The notes under the pieces: generated by a model
Database searches by the model: none
Seen by the model: only the letters and a program-made list of their open reading frames with translations
What the model was told of the DNA's origin: nothing
Source: Chara braunii
Lineage: Eukaryota; Streptophyta; Charophyceae; Charales; Characeae
Assembly: GCA_003427395.1 (NCBI GenBank)
Contig: BFEA01000163.1
Location: forward strand, 2,388,250-2,415,549
Direction: 5' to 3'
Length of the DNA stretch: 27,300 bases
Program-made: the position numbers and the translations under genes
In this document: piece after piece, positions 9,404-17,824 of the stretch
How positions within the stretch are numbered: the stretch's first letter is position 1
Layout: the number at the start of each line of letters is the position of its first letter

Positions 9404-10021
9404 CGCCTGAAATCTACGTACAAACTCTGTTAAAACGCATAAATCTCGGAGCCTGATACTAACGGCAATGTACCTAGTGACCCTAGGACATAATATACCC
9501 CTGACCATGGAACCAACTCATTCCACAACGGAAAAACCAGCGACATACACAACCCAACCCTACAATTAAAAAAAAAAAAAAAAAAAACGCCCAAATAAAA
9601 CAAAAATAAAAACAAAAGTACAACATAAATCAAACGAAAACAACCTTCCACAGGTATACCACAGGCAGTCATCGAACCAAAAATAAACAAAAATATCCAA
9701 AACCCGTAACCAGCAACCAATCATAACATTTCAGAATCCCCCACCCCATGCAAATATATACAAACCACGATATGTCACACCATCGCCAACTAACCACGAT
9801 AAACCCCTTCCACCATCTCACACCCCCCTCTACAAAAATAAACATCGATATATGATCATACAAAAATATATAATTTTAACCAAAGACAGTCTAAAACTAA
9901 ATATACAAAAATAAAAATGAATTAGGGATAATAATAAAGCACCCTCTACCCCCCTTCTTCTTAAAAAACCACCAAGAAAAACCAAACCCTCCCCAAAACA
10001 CCACCTAACCCATCTTACGCT

Positions 10022-10336
10022 TCCCTAACCGATACAACTTGCATTTCATCACAATTCATCCACCTTGCACCACCAAGCGTACATGTGCAGATCGCCATGC
10101 TAGCCCTCCCAGAGCAAGTCCTGTGCAAAGTCCATGCCGCCTCCGACTCAAAAGCCCCATTCCTCATCGAGAACCTGCTCTTCTCGGACTGGGCGGTCAT
10201 CGTAGCCAAATGACAAACACTCAGAGGCGAGGAGGACCCTATCATTCAAGCATATGCCAAATATATCGCCGCCATCATCATGCAAGCAGCAGTGCAGAAC
10301 CGCGAGATGGACAAGATCGTCGCCAAAACAGAGAAG
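10022..10336 (+). pseudogene. Exon-like fragment ending at a GTAATC donor
   Basis: The forward frame reads as protein across ~100 codons: HLAPPSVHVQIAMLALPEQV with an ATG at 10097, then a helix-rich segment, an in-frame TGA at 10211-10213, and a long alpha-helical part (IIQAYAKYIAAIIMQAAVQN, then REMDKIVAKTEK). It ends at AAG followed by GTAATC (10337), which fits a 5' splice donor. Past that point the sequence is the 3' part of the reverse transcriptase on the other strand. So this could be an exon whose intron received the retroelement. The single TGA suggests decay (CGA to TGA). The family is not recognised. Confidence 0.4.
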
Positions 10337-10397
10337 GTAATCCTTGACCTTCATGGCTTCAGCTCTTCACATTTAAGCGCTACAGGTGAGGTGAACA

Positions 10398-12416
10398 TCA
10401 CAGATAACTCCGATGAGCATAGACTCCAGTATTCAAAATCAAATTTGTCGGATAGCACCCTTCAAACAATTGCAGAACCTTACCATGTTCCTTCTCAGAA
10501 AGGAAGGCTGTCATGAGGACGACATCGTCAACCAATCTCACTTCAAATACGTTCTTCCTTAGCTTACCCAGGCTGCACAGGAACCTCGCCTCCGCAAATG
10601 CACACAGGATACATGCCAATGGGGGGCTCGTACTCTTACCCATTGGTATCCCAACCACCTGCCTGAGAAGAAAACCAGTCGCTGACGTATATGTATGCTC
10701 CAGCTCAAACTGGATAAACCTCTCGATGTCCCTCAACTCCAATTTCCTCCAATGGTCTGCCCCAATTGTTAGACCAAAGGAGGCACCCTTCCCTCTTGTG
10801 TTGACACGCACAAATGATTGCCCTTTCCCCTCATGGTACTGGATGATCCAGCTTACTGCTTCATTGATGTTCGAATGAGGCAGTTTGTTGAACATCTCCT
10901 TGATGTCATAGGACGCCGATCTCACTTCCCCAATTGCTTTCATGCCTTTCACCTTCCTATTCACCCGCTGCAGCCTACCGACCAAATGAGACACTGCTTG
11001 GAGGTTAAAGTGAATATCAATGGGCAAATGAAAAAGCAGATGGTTGAGCCCCTTTGCCACCAACCTCCCTGTCTTCACCATAGGCTCTTTGAAGGTTGGG
11101 CAGATCGGGCGGAAACGCTCGATGTCCTTATGCTTCGGAAGGACATAAGCACATCCTATCTCCCCCTTACTGTCCCAACGAACAAATCGCTTCAGGCCAC
11201 ACCTATCCACATCCTCCTTGATCCTCAACAGTATCTCCTCCTCGGTTTGCTGAACGATCCGATAACCAGTGCTCGTGACAAACGTATCCATCATTGCCGA
11301 ATGATACACAGCTGGACACGTGACGAGTGTATCGCCTGGATTACGATCCAACGGAGTAAGAACAAACTCACCTAACTGCTTCTTGACCTTCTGAACATCT
11401 GTCATGGTTAACCTTTCGTTGCCACCCCCGTCCTCCACCATACACCTTTGCAGATGCTCATGGTCAAACTCAGGACAAGGTCCTCTTAAGTTCTTCCAAT
11501 TAGCAAATCCTTCCCTCAACTCCCGTCCTAAAACACTCGTTCGGTCAGCAACACAGGCCCGTGGTATGTCGTTGGCGTTTGCAAGGATTTTGTGGTGCGT
11601 AGCCCCATTGCTCAATCTGAAACAGACATGACCCTCCACATGCGGATAGGTCTTCCCTGCGCAACAGTAGATAGATACCTGACGAGCTGCAAACGCTCGC
11701 TGGTTGTGAATAAGGTCACCGATCGATCGATTTTTAGTCGATACGATCTTAACCTTCTTCCTCGCCCGTTCCTCAAAGGCCGCTGGGATTTCACACCTCA
11801 TCAATCCATCATTCACCACTTTCCTGATTTCGACAACTTTCAGGCGATCGTCATGCTTCACACGAATCGTCAAATCTGCGGACATATACAGTCCAAAACG
11901 TACACGGATCCTTCGAGATAAAAGACGGTGTAGGTACTTACGAGTTGACTTCCTTCGGAAGTCTTTCACAACACTATACAGCCGAAGCGTCGACCTCAAG
12001 CCCCAACTATTAAAGTCAAGAATCTTCTTCGGGTTCTTTAACACTCCAATCAAGAGTTTCTTCAGAAAGTCACCTCCGGTCTTCCACATTCTCAGATACT
12101 CGATTTTTATTCTCCCCCCGTCCTCAAACAGCTTCTTACTCCCTTTCAAAGTAGCGCTTCCCTCCGAGCACTTCACAACGGACTCACCAAACCTCTTTCG
12201 AATCTTCTTCCAACCATTGAACCATACATTCCCACCGGTGGATTCGATCACAAAGGCCCGTGAACATGCACTCTCCTTGGCTGAAAGCAGCTTCATAAGG
12301 TCAAGCGACCACTCCGATTCGCCCTCAGTCCTAAACTTAAATGGGTCAACTGGTCTACACGTCTCCTTCCGCGCTCTAACCCTCTCTCTTCTCCCCTTCC
12401 TATTCTTTTTGTTTCC
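10398..12416 (-). CDS. Reverse transcriptase, Penelope-like type (3'-truncated)
   Basis: The largest intact frame: 632 codons from the ATG at 12296, and open without a start to 12416. Counted from that ATG, the fingers motif is AYVLPKHKD with RFRPICPTFKEP (383-405). Motif A is ASYDIKEMFNKLPH with Asp464. Motif B is VGIPMGKSTSPPLACILC (548-565). Motif C is RLVDDVVL with Asp590-Asp591, so the catalytic triad is present. The LPK...RPI and D-(I/V)-K-x-(M/L)-F-x-x-L-P pattern fits Penelope-like RTs better than LINE or LTR types. The N-terminal region (1-380) holds a Cys/His cluster at 210-225 and LTPLDRNPGD at 313-322. The frame stops ~40 residues after motif C, so the thumb is lost, and no GIY-YIG endonuclease is seen. 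Probably a truncated element; a related protist RT clade is possible. Confidence 0.75.
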   Translation of the reverse strand, partial: GNKKNRKGRRERVRARKETCRPVDPFKFRTEGESEWSLDLMKLLSAKESACSRAFVIESTGGNVWFNGWKKIRKRFGESVVKCSEGSATLKGSKKLFEDGGRIKIEYLRMWKTGGDFLKKLLIGVLKNPKKILDFNSWGLRSTLRLYSVVKDFRRKSTRKYLHRLLSRRIRVRFGLYMSADLTIRVKHDDRLKVVEIRKVVNDGLMRCEIPAAFEERARKKVKIVSTKNRSIGDLIHNQRAFAARQVSIYCCAGKTYPHVEGHVCFRLSNGATHHKILANANDIPRACVADRTSVLGRELREGFANWKNLRGPCPEFDHEHLQRCMVEDGGGNERLTMTDVQKVKKQLGEFVLTPLDRNPGDTLVTCPAVYHSAMMDTFVTSTGYRIVQQTEEEILLRIKEDVDRCGLKRFVRWDSKGEIGCAYVLPKHKDIERFRPICPTFKEPMVKTGRLVAKGLNHLLFHLPIDIHFNLQAVSHLVGRLQRVNRKVKGMKAIGEVRSASYDIKEMFNKLPHSNINEAVSWIIQYHEGKGQSFVRVNTRGKGASFGLTIGADHWRKLELRDIERFIQFELEHTYTSATGFLLRQVVGIPMGKSTSPPLACILCAFAEARFLCSLGKLRKNVFEVRLVDDVVLMTAFLSEKEHGKVLQLFEGCYPTNLILNTGVYAHRSYL

Positions 12417-12675
12417 TCAAGCCTTCTTCCTCCCTGTGGAGTTCAGAAACGGGGACCAATGTCTAATATATGTACTCTCCAAATCCAATAGCTCAGACTC
12501 GACGCCTTCGGCAACCGGAAGGAGTACGTATTTCCCTACGCCTAAGGAGTCCATCCATGAGTTGGAGTATTGAACCCGTGTACATATACGGAGTTGGAAA
12601 ATTTTTCTCTCTGAAAATTATTCTTTGTATATGACGAGCACTATCACTCTCACATATGTGGTTTTATCCTGATGT
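12417..12675. other. Spacer between RT and forward block
   Basis: Immediately upstream of the RT frame and downstream of its TGA. It has CT-rich stretches and no recognisable element end, long terminal repeat or hammerhead core. Confidence 0.4.
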
Positions 12676-13161
12676 ATGATGGTTTTGTATGAAGAGGTAG
12701 ATGAGAAACATCTCATGAATTGTGTGGATTTTGTGAGAATGAATGGATGTGAACTGTCTACTCTTCGGTATACTCGTGCGGTCTGCTTACAAGCAGGACA
12801 GGGCCGAGTATAAGGAGGGGAAGAGCACGTGGTGACCCAGGTAGAGGTCAAGCACGCGAAAGAGTTTGCATTTCCCTCGGCCCCATTACGAGTTACCCTG
12901 CCAGAGGTCTTGGTAGAAGAAAGCTTTGGGGGACAGGCAAGAGTGGAAGCCGCTGCAGAAGCCGTTGTGAAGGCACGCGAATGGGGGTATATGCGAGACA
13001 GATGCAAATTGATATATGGCCTATATCTAGATCAGAGGTTTTTGCTCGTTAGCCAAGGACTCAGGAGCGTGGCCAAGGTGGTTGATGCGTATGCAAGCTC
13101 CCATGATCCCGATGGGGAGGCTGTAGACTGGGATGAGGTTCGTGCAACAGCTGGCCGGTAG
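12676..13161 (+). pseudogene. Unknown protein, one in-frame TAA
   Basis: The frame starts ATG-ATG directly after TGA, reads 45 codons (YEEVDEKHLMNCVDFVRMNG), meets a TAA at 12811-12813, and continues in frame for 116 good codons to TAG 13159-13161. The second part is clearly protein-like: QVEVKHAKEFAFPSAPLRVT, then GQARVEAAAEAVVKAREWGY, then GLYLDQRFLLVSQGLRSVAK and an acidic tail. The sequence GTATAAG at the TAA could be a splice donor, with GACCCAG as acceptor 33 nt on, but such an intron would be unusually short; a CAA-to-TAA change is as likely. It is the first of several forward coding segments up to 15793. No domain recognised. Confidence 0.45.
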
Positions 13162-13365
13162 AGGGTGCCCTTGTATCCTGCTGGAGTATGTCTCTTATGG
13201 ACTTGAACATATAAATGGATATGGGAGCCAGGACGGCAGGCCAATCAGTTGTGTAAACTGAGGCTCTGTGTGTTAGTCGATAAAATGTATCAGATGAGTT
13301 GCGAGGCATGTACAGATGTATTCTGGTGCGTGAGGTGTATATAACGGATCTTGAGAGGCTCCAAG

Positions 13366-13686
13366 TTAGCCCGGATAGGCTTTTTCCTTAGACCAAGTGT
13401 CTAAAGCCATGGGTAGGCCGGTTAGGACGTGAGGGGGAGCCTCGCCAATGATACGAGTACGGGGGTCAGTAACATTGGTAGCCTCGTTTACTCTCTGCCT
13501 AAGATTGGCTTTGAGGGCTGTGCCTATGTGGGATGTATATTGTCTATAGAACCCTCTAGCTAAAGTTAGGGTCTTATTGTATAAATCGGAAGAGGGTTGG
13601 TGTGAGATGGGTAGTAATCGACTTTTACTAGCCCTGTTTGCTTTAAGTTGTCTTGCGCCCCAACCTGATGGTCGACTGCTTGTCAT
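13366..13686 (-). CDS. Hypothetical ORF opposite the forward block
   Basis: A 106-codon ATG-started minus-strand frame. The middle reads like a structured helical protein (SSDLYNKTLTLARGFYRQYT, then ALKANLRQRVNEATNVTDPR, then EAPPHVLTGLPMALDTWSKE). The forward strand here has no comparable frame, so it is not simply the shadow of the neighbours at 12676-13161 and 13711-14463. Its 5' end faces the start of the 13711 gene, giving a divergent pair only ~25 bp apart. No family recognised. It could be an inserted fragment from an unrelated gene. Confidence 0.4.
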   Translation of the reverse strand: MTSSRPSGWGARQLKANRASKSRLLPISHQPSSDLYNKTLTLARGFYRQYTSHIGTALKANLRQRVNEATNVTDPRTRIIGEAPPHVLTGLPMALDTWSKEKAYPG

Positions 13687-13710
13687 GCGTGTCAGGCCGG
13701 TACCAGCATC

Positions 13711-14463
13711 ATGGCTGAAGAGAGCGGTTTCGCCAAAATCCTATCTTGGAGGACTTTGTGTCTCAGTAAAGTGTTGTTGTGCGAGTCAGTGAGCGACTCG
13801 ATGCCCCCGGAGCTCTGTGCCCTGCTGTTTCAAGGAAGGGGGTTGGCTGCCTTCCTAGGCGGCTATCAGGATTTTGCCCTCGCGAAGATGTGGGACGAAA
13901 AGGCGATGTGGATCATGCGCCCGCTGTTTGTCTGCAAGGAGTTGAGTGAGGAGGTGTACACCCTCATGCTGAAGTCGCAGACTTGGGATAAGCTGAGAAC
14001 TTCTCTGGAATTGAGGTTCCCAGAGGATGGGATGAAAGGCCAGCTTGGTAAGGGCCCTGAGCAGCCAGCCGAGGTTGCGTCAACACAAGGGGAGTTGAGT
14101 GGCATACAGAGGCAAGTTGGGATGTTGGAAGAGAGGTTGACACGACTAGAAGAAGCCAGGCGTGGCAAGAGGAGAGTTTCTGAGGGAGTATCGAGTGGGC
14201 CGACTGCGAGAGGCAAAGCGGAAGCAAGGAAGGATCGTCAGGAGCTACTCCCCCACAAGAAGACCCCACAAAAACGAGTTTGCGCCCCGGAAAGAGATGA
14301 AGATGAGGGGGTCATTGAGATCAAGGAGGAGCAAGGATCTAGTATGGCTCTACCTGCTATTGCGCCTGAGCCAAAGGGAGGGTCCCGCGCTGCCCTGGTG
14401 CGGTGCCGGACCGATGCGCTCGACAACGTGTTATCTATCAAGTGTGGGCATTGCAAATCATAG
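13711..14463 (+). CDS. Unknown protein with coiled coil and acidic tail, 250 aa
   Basis: ATG to TAG, 250 codons. Residues 1-115 look globular and helical (KMWDEKAMWIMRPLFVCKEL, then EVYTLMLKSQTWDKLRTSLE, LRFPEDG). Residues ~130-160 form a coiled coil (GELSGIQRQVGMLEERLTRL). The remainder is basic and then acidic and disordered (KRRVSEGV, later DEDEGVIEIKEEQ). The W..L...L..RF pattern before a coiled coil is reminiscent of retroelement capsid (gag-like) proteins, but no CCHC knuckle is present and the match is weak. The last ten codons and the stop lie inside a 66-bp direct repeat (14446-14548), so the native C-terminus may have been replaced. Confidence 0.55.
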   Translation: MAEESGFAKILSWRTLCLSKVLLCESVSDSMPPELCALLFQGRGLAAFLGGYQDFALAKMWDEKAMWIMRPLFVCKELSEEVYTLMLKSQTWDKLRTSLELRFPEDGMKGQLGKGPEQPAEVASTQGELSGIQRQVGMLEERLTRLEEARRGKRRVSEGVSSGPTARGKAEARKDRQELLPHKKTPQKRVCAPERDEDEGVIEIKEEQGSSMALPAIAPEPKGGSRAALVRCRTDALDNVLSIKCGHCKS

Positions 14464-14548
14464 GGTATCGGGTATCCATGGTGTGATCATTATTGTATAT
14501 GTTGGGGTATCGGGCATTGCAAATCATAGGGTATCGGGTATCCATGGA
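14446..14548. repeat. Direct repeat, 66-bp period, two copies
   Basis: A ~36-bp sequence starting GGGCATTGCAAATCATAGGG and containing GGTATCGGGTATCCATGG occurs at 14446 and again at 14512. The first copy overlaps the end and stop codon of the 13711-14463 frame. Confidence 0.85.
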
Positions 14549-14586
14549 AGTGTTTGGGTGGATGGGTGTATATCGATATTGAACTA

Positions 14587-14680
14587 TTAGGTAGGTGGAG
14601 GGGGTTGGGTGGGGGGGCGTATATAAGGAATGATTACCTAGGTAGGTGGAGGGGGTAAGGTGGGTGGGTGTATAAGAGTG
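14587..14680. repeat. G-rich tandem repeat, 52-bp period
   Basis: TAGGTAGGTGGAGGGGG begins at 14587 and at 14639, each followed by a G-run and GTATA(TA)AG. The G tracts could form G-quadruplexes on the top strand (inference). Confidence 0.75.
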
Positions 14681-14861
14681 CATGCGTATAGTGTTATGTG
14701 CCTGATTAGCTTCTAAGGAGGGGTGCGCTCTATATGCGACTGATGTGTTCCAGTTCGCTCACAGAAGCGTAGGCATGCATCACAGGCAAGTGGGTGGAGA
14801 TCAGCAGGTGGGCTTAACCCCTGCATTGCGACAGGACAAAGTCTGATAGTGTGTGTGTTGA

Positions 14862-15338
14862 CGTGCAATATGCAACCATAGCAACCTAATTATGGGGACC
14901 TTCATCAGCCGTAGATTTACCATTGGAACTGTGAGCAGTGGGAGCACATACCTTGTCGTTATAGGGCCGCAGCCACCAATCCTCATCTGCATCTGTTGGA
15001 AGCAACAAAACACTTTTTTGCACAATGGGGGGGGTTTAGAGAGAAAGCGATAGCAGAGAAGAGAGGGAAGAAGTGGTGAGCCCGATGCTCAGTGTCATCA
15101 ACACCAGTGGTATTGCTGGTGGAGGAGGGGTGGTGCATCCCCTAAAGCGCTTTTCGTCGCTTGCGCCGGTCACAGCTCATCAGAGGGTGTATATCCTCTG
15201 GCTCACAGGGTGCTGGTGAGGGGGGAGGTCATGGGGGAACGTGGTAGAGTTGAGCTCAAGGGCTTAACTTACCATGTGTTCCATGATGTCTGTGTCGGGA
15301 AGATTATCCCTGATCTGCGCCATCGTGCAGGACCTTGA
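14862..15338 (+). pseudogene. Unknown coding frame with one TAG
   Basis: A forward frame from TGA 14859 to TGA 15336, interrupted only by TAG at 15051-15053. ATG at 14892 begins MGTFISRRFTIGTVSSGSTY; the last third reads well (GHSSSEGVYPLAHRVLVRGE, then GERGRVELKGLTYHVFHDVC). A G8 run at 15026-15033 is a likely frameshift site: a second frame beginning at 15085 (MLSVINTSGIAGGGGVVHPL) is also protein-like. Either the segment is decayed or introns remain unresolved. It continues, after a frame change at ~15335, in the next feature. No family recognised. Confidence 0.35.
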
Positions 15339-15793
15339 AGTTGCCACTAGTATCGCAGGGGCGAATCGCCGCAGGAGTCAAATCACCGCAGGGTGTATTC
15401 TCGTTGCCGATTACGGGAGCACCAGTTGCCGAAGGTGGTGTCGTAAGCACCAACTATGGCGTCTATGGGTGCAGCGCAACCACCTTCACCAATCTGCGGG
15501 CTACGGTGGATAGTGTGCCATATGAATGCACCGCTTCAGAAAGCGAAGAGTGTAGGAACGAGCAAGAGGGAGAGGTTGTGAGGGTGGGTGGGATATATGG
15601 GTACATATGGTAGATGGGGAATCGTGGTGAGTGCTTAACCGTATGCGTGGGATCAGGCTGGAATGCCTCCTGCTTTGTGGATCCCCATGGGTCCGTGGGC
15701 GATAGATGGTTAGGAGAGGGGAGGATATCGATAGTCGATCCATGTGCAGGGATGTTTGTAGAAGGGGTTTCGCGGGTAGCCATCGGGCATTGA
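15335..15793 (+). pseudogene. Continuation of unknown gene, Gly/Cys-rich
   Basis: Frame shifted relative to the preceding segment. It reads GRIAAGVKSPQGVFSLPITG and VVSTNYGVYGCSATTFTNLR as far as ~15585, meets TAG at 15611-15613, and goes on in the same frame with ATG (GSGWNASCFVDPHGSVGDRW, then ISIVDPCAGMFVEGVSRVAI) to TGA 15791-15793. GAG-GTTGTG near 15578 and GGTGAG near 15629 could mark exon borders, so an intron covering the TAG is possible. Regular Gly, Val and Thr with scattered Cys suggest a beta-rich fold; no motif is recognised. Confidence 0.35.
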
Positions 15794-15913
15794 GGTAGGG
15801 AGCCATAGCTTGGGATGTAGGGCGTTTTTTTTTAGGGGAGCGGGGAGAAAATTACGTGTGTGGGTTACCGGTATGTAGCAGTGTCCGACAGTATTCGAGT
15901 GCGGGGGTGTGTT

Positions 15914-16062
15914 GCTCGTTTGGTAGTGCGCAGTGGTGTAAGCTCGAATGCATCAGCATGCAGGTGTGCTGCTCGTTTGGTAGTGCACAATGGTGTAAGC
16001 TCGAATGTATCCGCATCCGGGTGTGTAGGTGTGCTGCTTGTTTGGTAGTGCGCAGTGGTGGG
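15914..16062. repeat. GT-rich tandem repeat, three copies
   Basis: GCTCGTTTGGTAGTGCGCAG-type units start at 15914, 15971 and 16036 (spacing 57 and 65). Frames through it are repeats, not genes. Confidence 0.85.
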
Positions 16063-16160
16063 TGGGCACGTTTTTTGGTGGTGAGTTAGTGAAGTGTTTG
16101 TCATGGCATGCGAATATGGTGGTGAAGCAGTTTGGCGTCAGCGGCCGATGCGTGTGCGTG

Positions 16161-16655
16161 NNNNNNNNNNNNNNNNNNNNNNNNNNNNNNNNNNNNNNNN
16201 NNNNNNNNNNNNNNNNNNNNNNNNNNNNNNNNNNNNNNNNNNNNNNNNNNNNNNNNNNNNNNNNNNNNNNNNNNNNNNNNNNNNNNNNNNNNNNNNNNNN
16301 NNNNNNNNNNNNNNNNNNNNNNNNNNNNNNNNNNNNNNNNNNNNNNNNNNNNNNNNNNNNNNNNNNNNNNNNNNNNNNNNNNNNNNNNNNNNNNNNNNNN
16401 NNNNNNNNNNNNNNNNNNNNNNNNNNNNNNNNNNNNNNNNNNNNNNNNNNNNNNNNNNNNNNNNNNNNNNNNNNNNNNNNNNNNNNNNNNNNNNNNNNNN
16501 NNNNNNNNNNNNNNNNNNNNNNNNNNNNNNNNNNNNNNNNNNNNNNNNNNNNNNNNNNNNNNNNNNNNNNNNNNNNNNNNNNNNNNNNNNNNNNNNNNNN
16601 NNNNNNNNNNNNNNNNNNNNNNNNNNNNNNNNNNNNNNNNNNNNNNNNNNNNNNN
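16161..16655. other. Assembly gap (495 N)
   Basis: Run of N between GT-rich tandem repeats and a TG/(TCAA)n tract; the gap was probably left by unresolved repeats. Any frame crossing it is meaningless. Confidence 0.99.
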
Positions 16656-16695
16656 TGTGTGTGTCGGGGGGAGGGTTGGGAGGACATCCCCCTCT

Positions 16696-16900
<205 letters not shown>

Positions 16901-17052
16901 GTAATCCATATTTATTTATTTATCTATTATTTTATTTTTAATTCCACACACAAAAAACGACCCCCCGAAAATTATTTTTTGTAACTTTTTTTTTTCAAGG
17001 GAGTAGGGTCAGGGTCCGGAATCCCAATCCGCAACCCCGACCCCCAACCCCC

Positions 17053-17124
17053 TCTGCCCTCGGCCGCTGTGAGCCGCGGCAGACCGTGGTCGTCGCGGTC
17101 ATGACCGCAGCCTCGCGACCGTGG
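17053..17124. repeat. GC-rich word island B (GACCG/CGGTC, CCGCG)
   Basis: GC-rich 70-bp patch in AT-rich DNA. The words GACCG/CGGTC and CCGCG/CGCGG recur in both orientations, including the perfect palindrome GCGGTCATGACCGC at 17095-17108. Confidence 0.7.
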
Positions 17125-17194
17125 GTGTTTCATAACCGAAAGGCTCTAAAAAAAATAAAAAAATAAAAATAAAAGATAAACAACTAGGTGATGC

Positions 17195-17225
17195 GGAAAA
17201 ATAAACTGAACAACTTTTGTCTCAG
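17195..17225 (+). repeat. Conserved 31-bp box, copy 1
   Basis: GGAAAAATAAACTGAACAAC followed by TTTTGTCTCAG. It matches 17794-17824 at 25 of 31 positions. Both copies lie downstream of a GC island and an A-rich run. Confidence 0.7.
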
Positions 17226-17315
17226 AGTCACATCGAAATTTTTTACCATATTTAAAATAAAATTAAAAATAAAAAATTAATATTGTTTCTTCTATTATTA
17301 TTTTAAAAAGTGAAA

Positions 17316-17453
17316 ACACTTAGAGATGTAAGGGACAGTGGCCTGTTTGCCCTGCAGATGAAATTTTTGAAGTCTTACATGGCAACACTTGGAGATGTAA
17401 GGAATGGTGGCCCCTTGCCCGACATATGCAGTTTTCAAAGTCTTCTAGGAAAG
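17316..17453 (+). repeat. Tandem repeat, 69-bp period, two copies
   Basis: ACACTTAGAGATGTAAGGGA begins at 17316 and ACACTTGGAGATGTAAGGAA at 17385. Both copies also share an AAGTCTTnnAnGG(C/A)A end. The copies have diverged. Confidence 0.8.
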
Positions 17454-17662
17454 AAACATTTTCTTTTTGCAATATTCATGTTTTTTATGAAGAAGTTGTT
17501 TCTATTAACAACACAGAGTGGTAGTTCTTTATATGTTTCAACGTTCCTAAAAGGTTTTATCACTATAGTCTTCATATATGGAGAATCTTCGTATTCTTCT
17601 CGTATTTTTCATCATGTTTTTTTCGAAATTAATAATAATTTATGTATGTTAAGGGTAACCGG

Positions 17663-17753
17663 CGTTCGGGACGGGCCGAACGCCCGAACCCCAACGCCCG
17701 AACGTATGGGACCCCTTGGGGATGCGTTCGGCCGTTCGGACCAAACGCGGACC

Positions 17754-17785
<32 letters not shown>
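17663..17785. repeat. GC-rich word island C (CGTTCGG/CCGAACG) plus A31
   Basis: CGTTCGG or CCGAACG occurs at 17663, 17676, 17698, 17725 and 17733, with a near copy at 17684, in both orientations. After GCGGACCC comes a pure A run (17755-17785), and then the conserved 31-bp box at 17794. Confidence 0.75.
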
Positions 17786-17787
<2 letters not shown>

Positions 17788-17793
17788 TTATGA

Positions 17794-17824
17794 AGAAAAA
17801 TAAATTAAACAAGATTTGTCTGAG
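17794..17824 (+). repeat. Conserved 31-bp box, copy 2
   Basis: AGAAAAATAAATTAAACAAG followed by ATTTGTCTGAG; diverged copy of 17195-17225 in the same position relative to a GC island. A looser match (GAAAATACATAAATTAAACA) lies near 26087, before island E. Confidence 0.7.

Larger units (their letters stand above)
7801..10020. other. A+C-rich top-strand block
   Basis: From about 7800 to 10020 the top strand is strongly depleted in G and T (long runs such as ACCAAAACACCACCGCCATC), apart from a (TA)n tract. The opposite bias is seen at 1170-2350, where the top strand is G+T-rich. The only convincing frame inside is on the minus strand at 8813-9175. The change at the left edge is gradual and at the right edge fairly sharp, where the exon-like segment at 10022 begins. 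Confidence 0.65.

Noticed and set aside
10513-11921. Several forward ORFs of 75-185 codons
   Set aside because: They are antisense to the reverse transcriptase and have no protein features of their own.
12618-13007. 129-codon minus-strand ORF
   Set aside because: Antisense to the better forward frame at 12676-13161, which has more typical protein composition.
15120-15200. CTGATGA...CGAAA on the minus strand as a hammerhead ribozyme
   Set aside because: The core-like boxes are present but the sequence between them does not form stem II beyond one pair, and stems I and III cannot be drawn.
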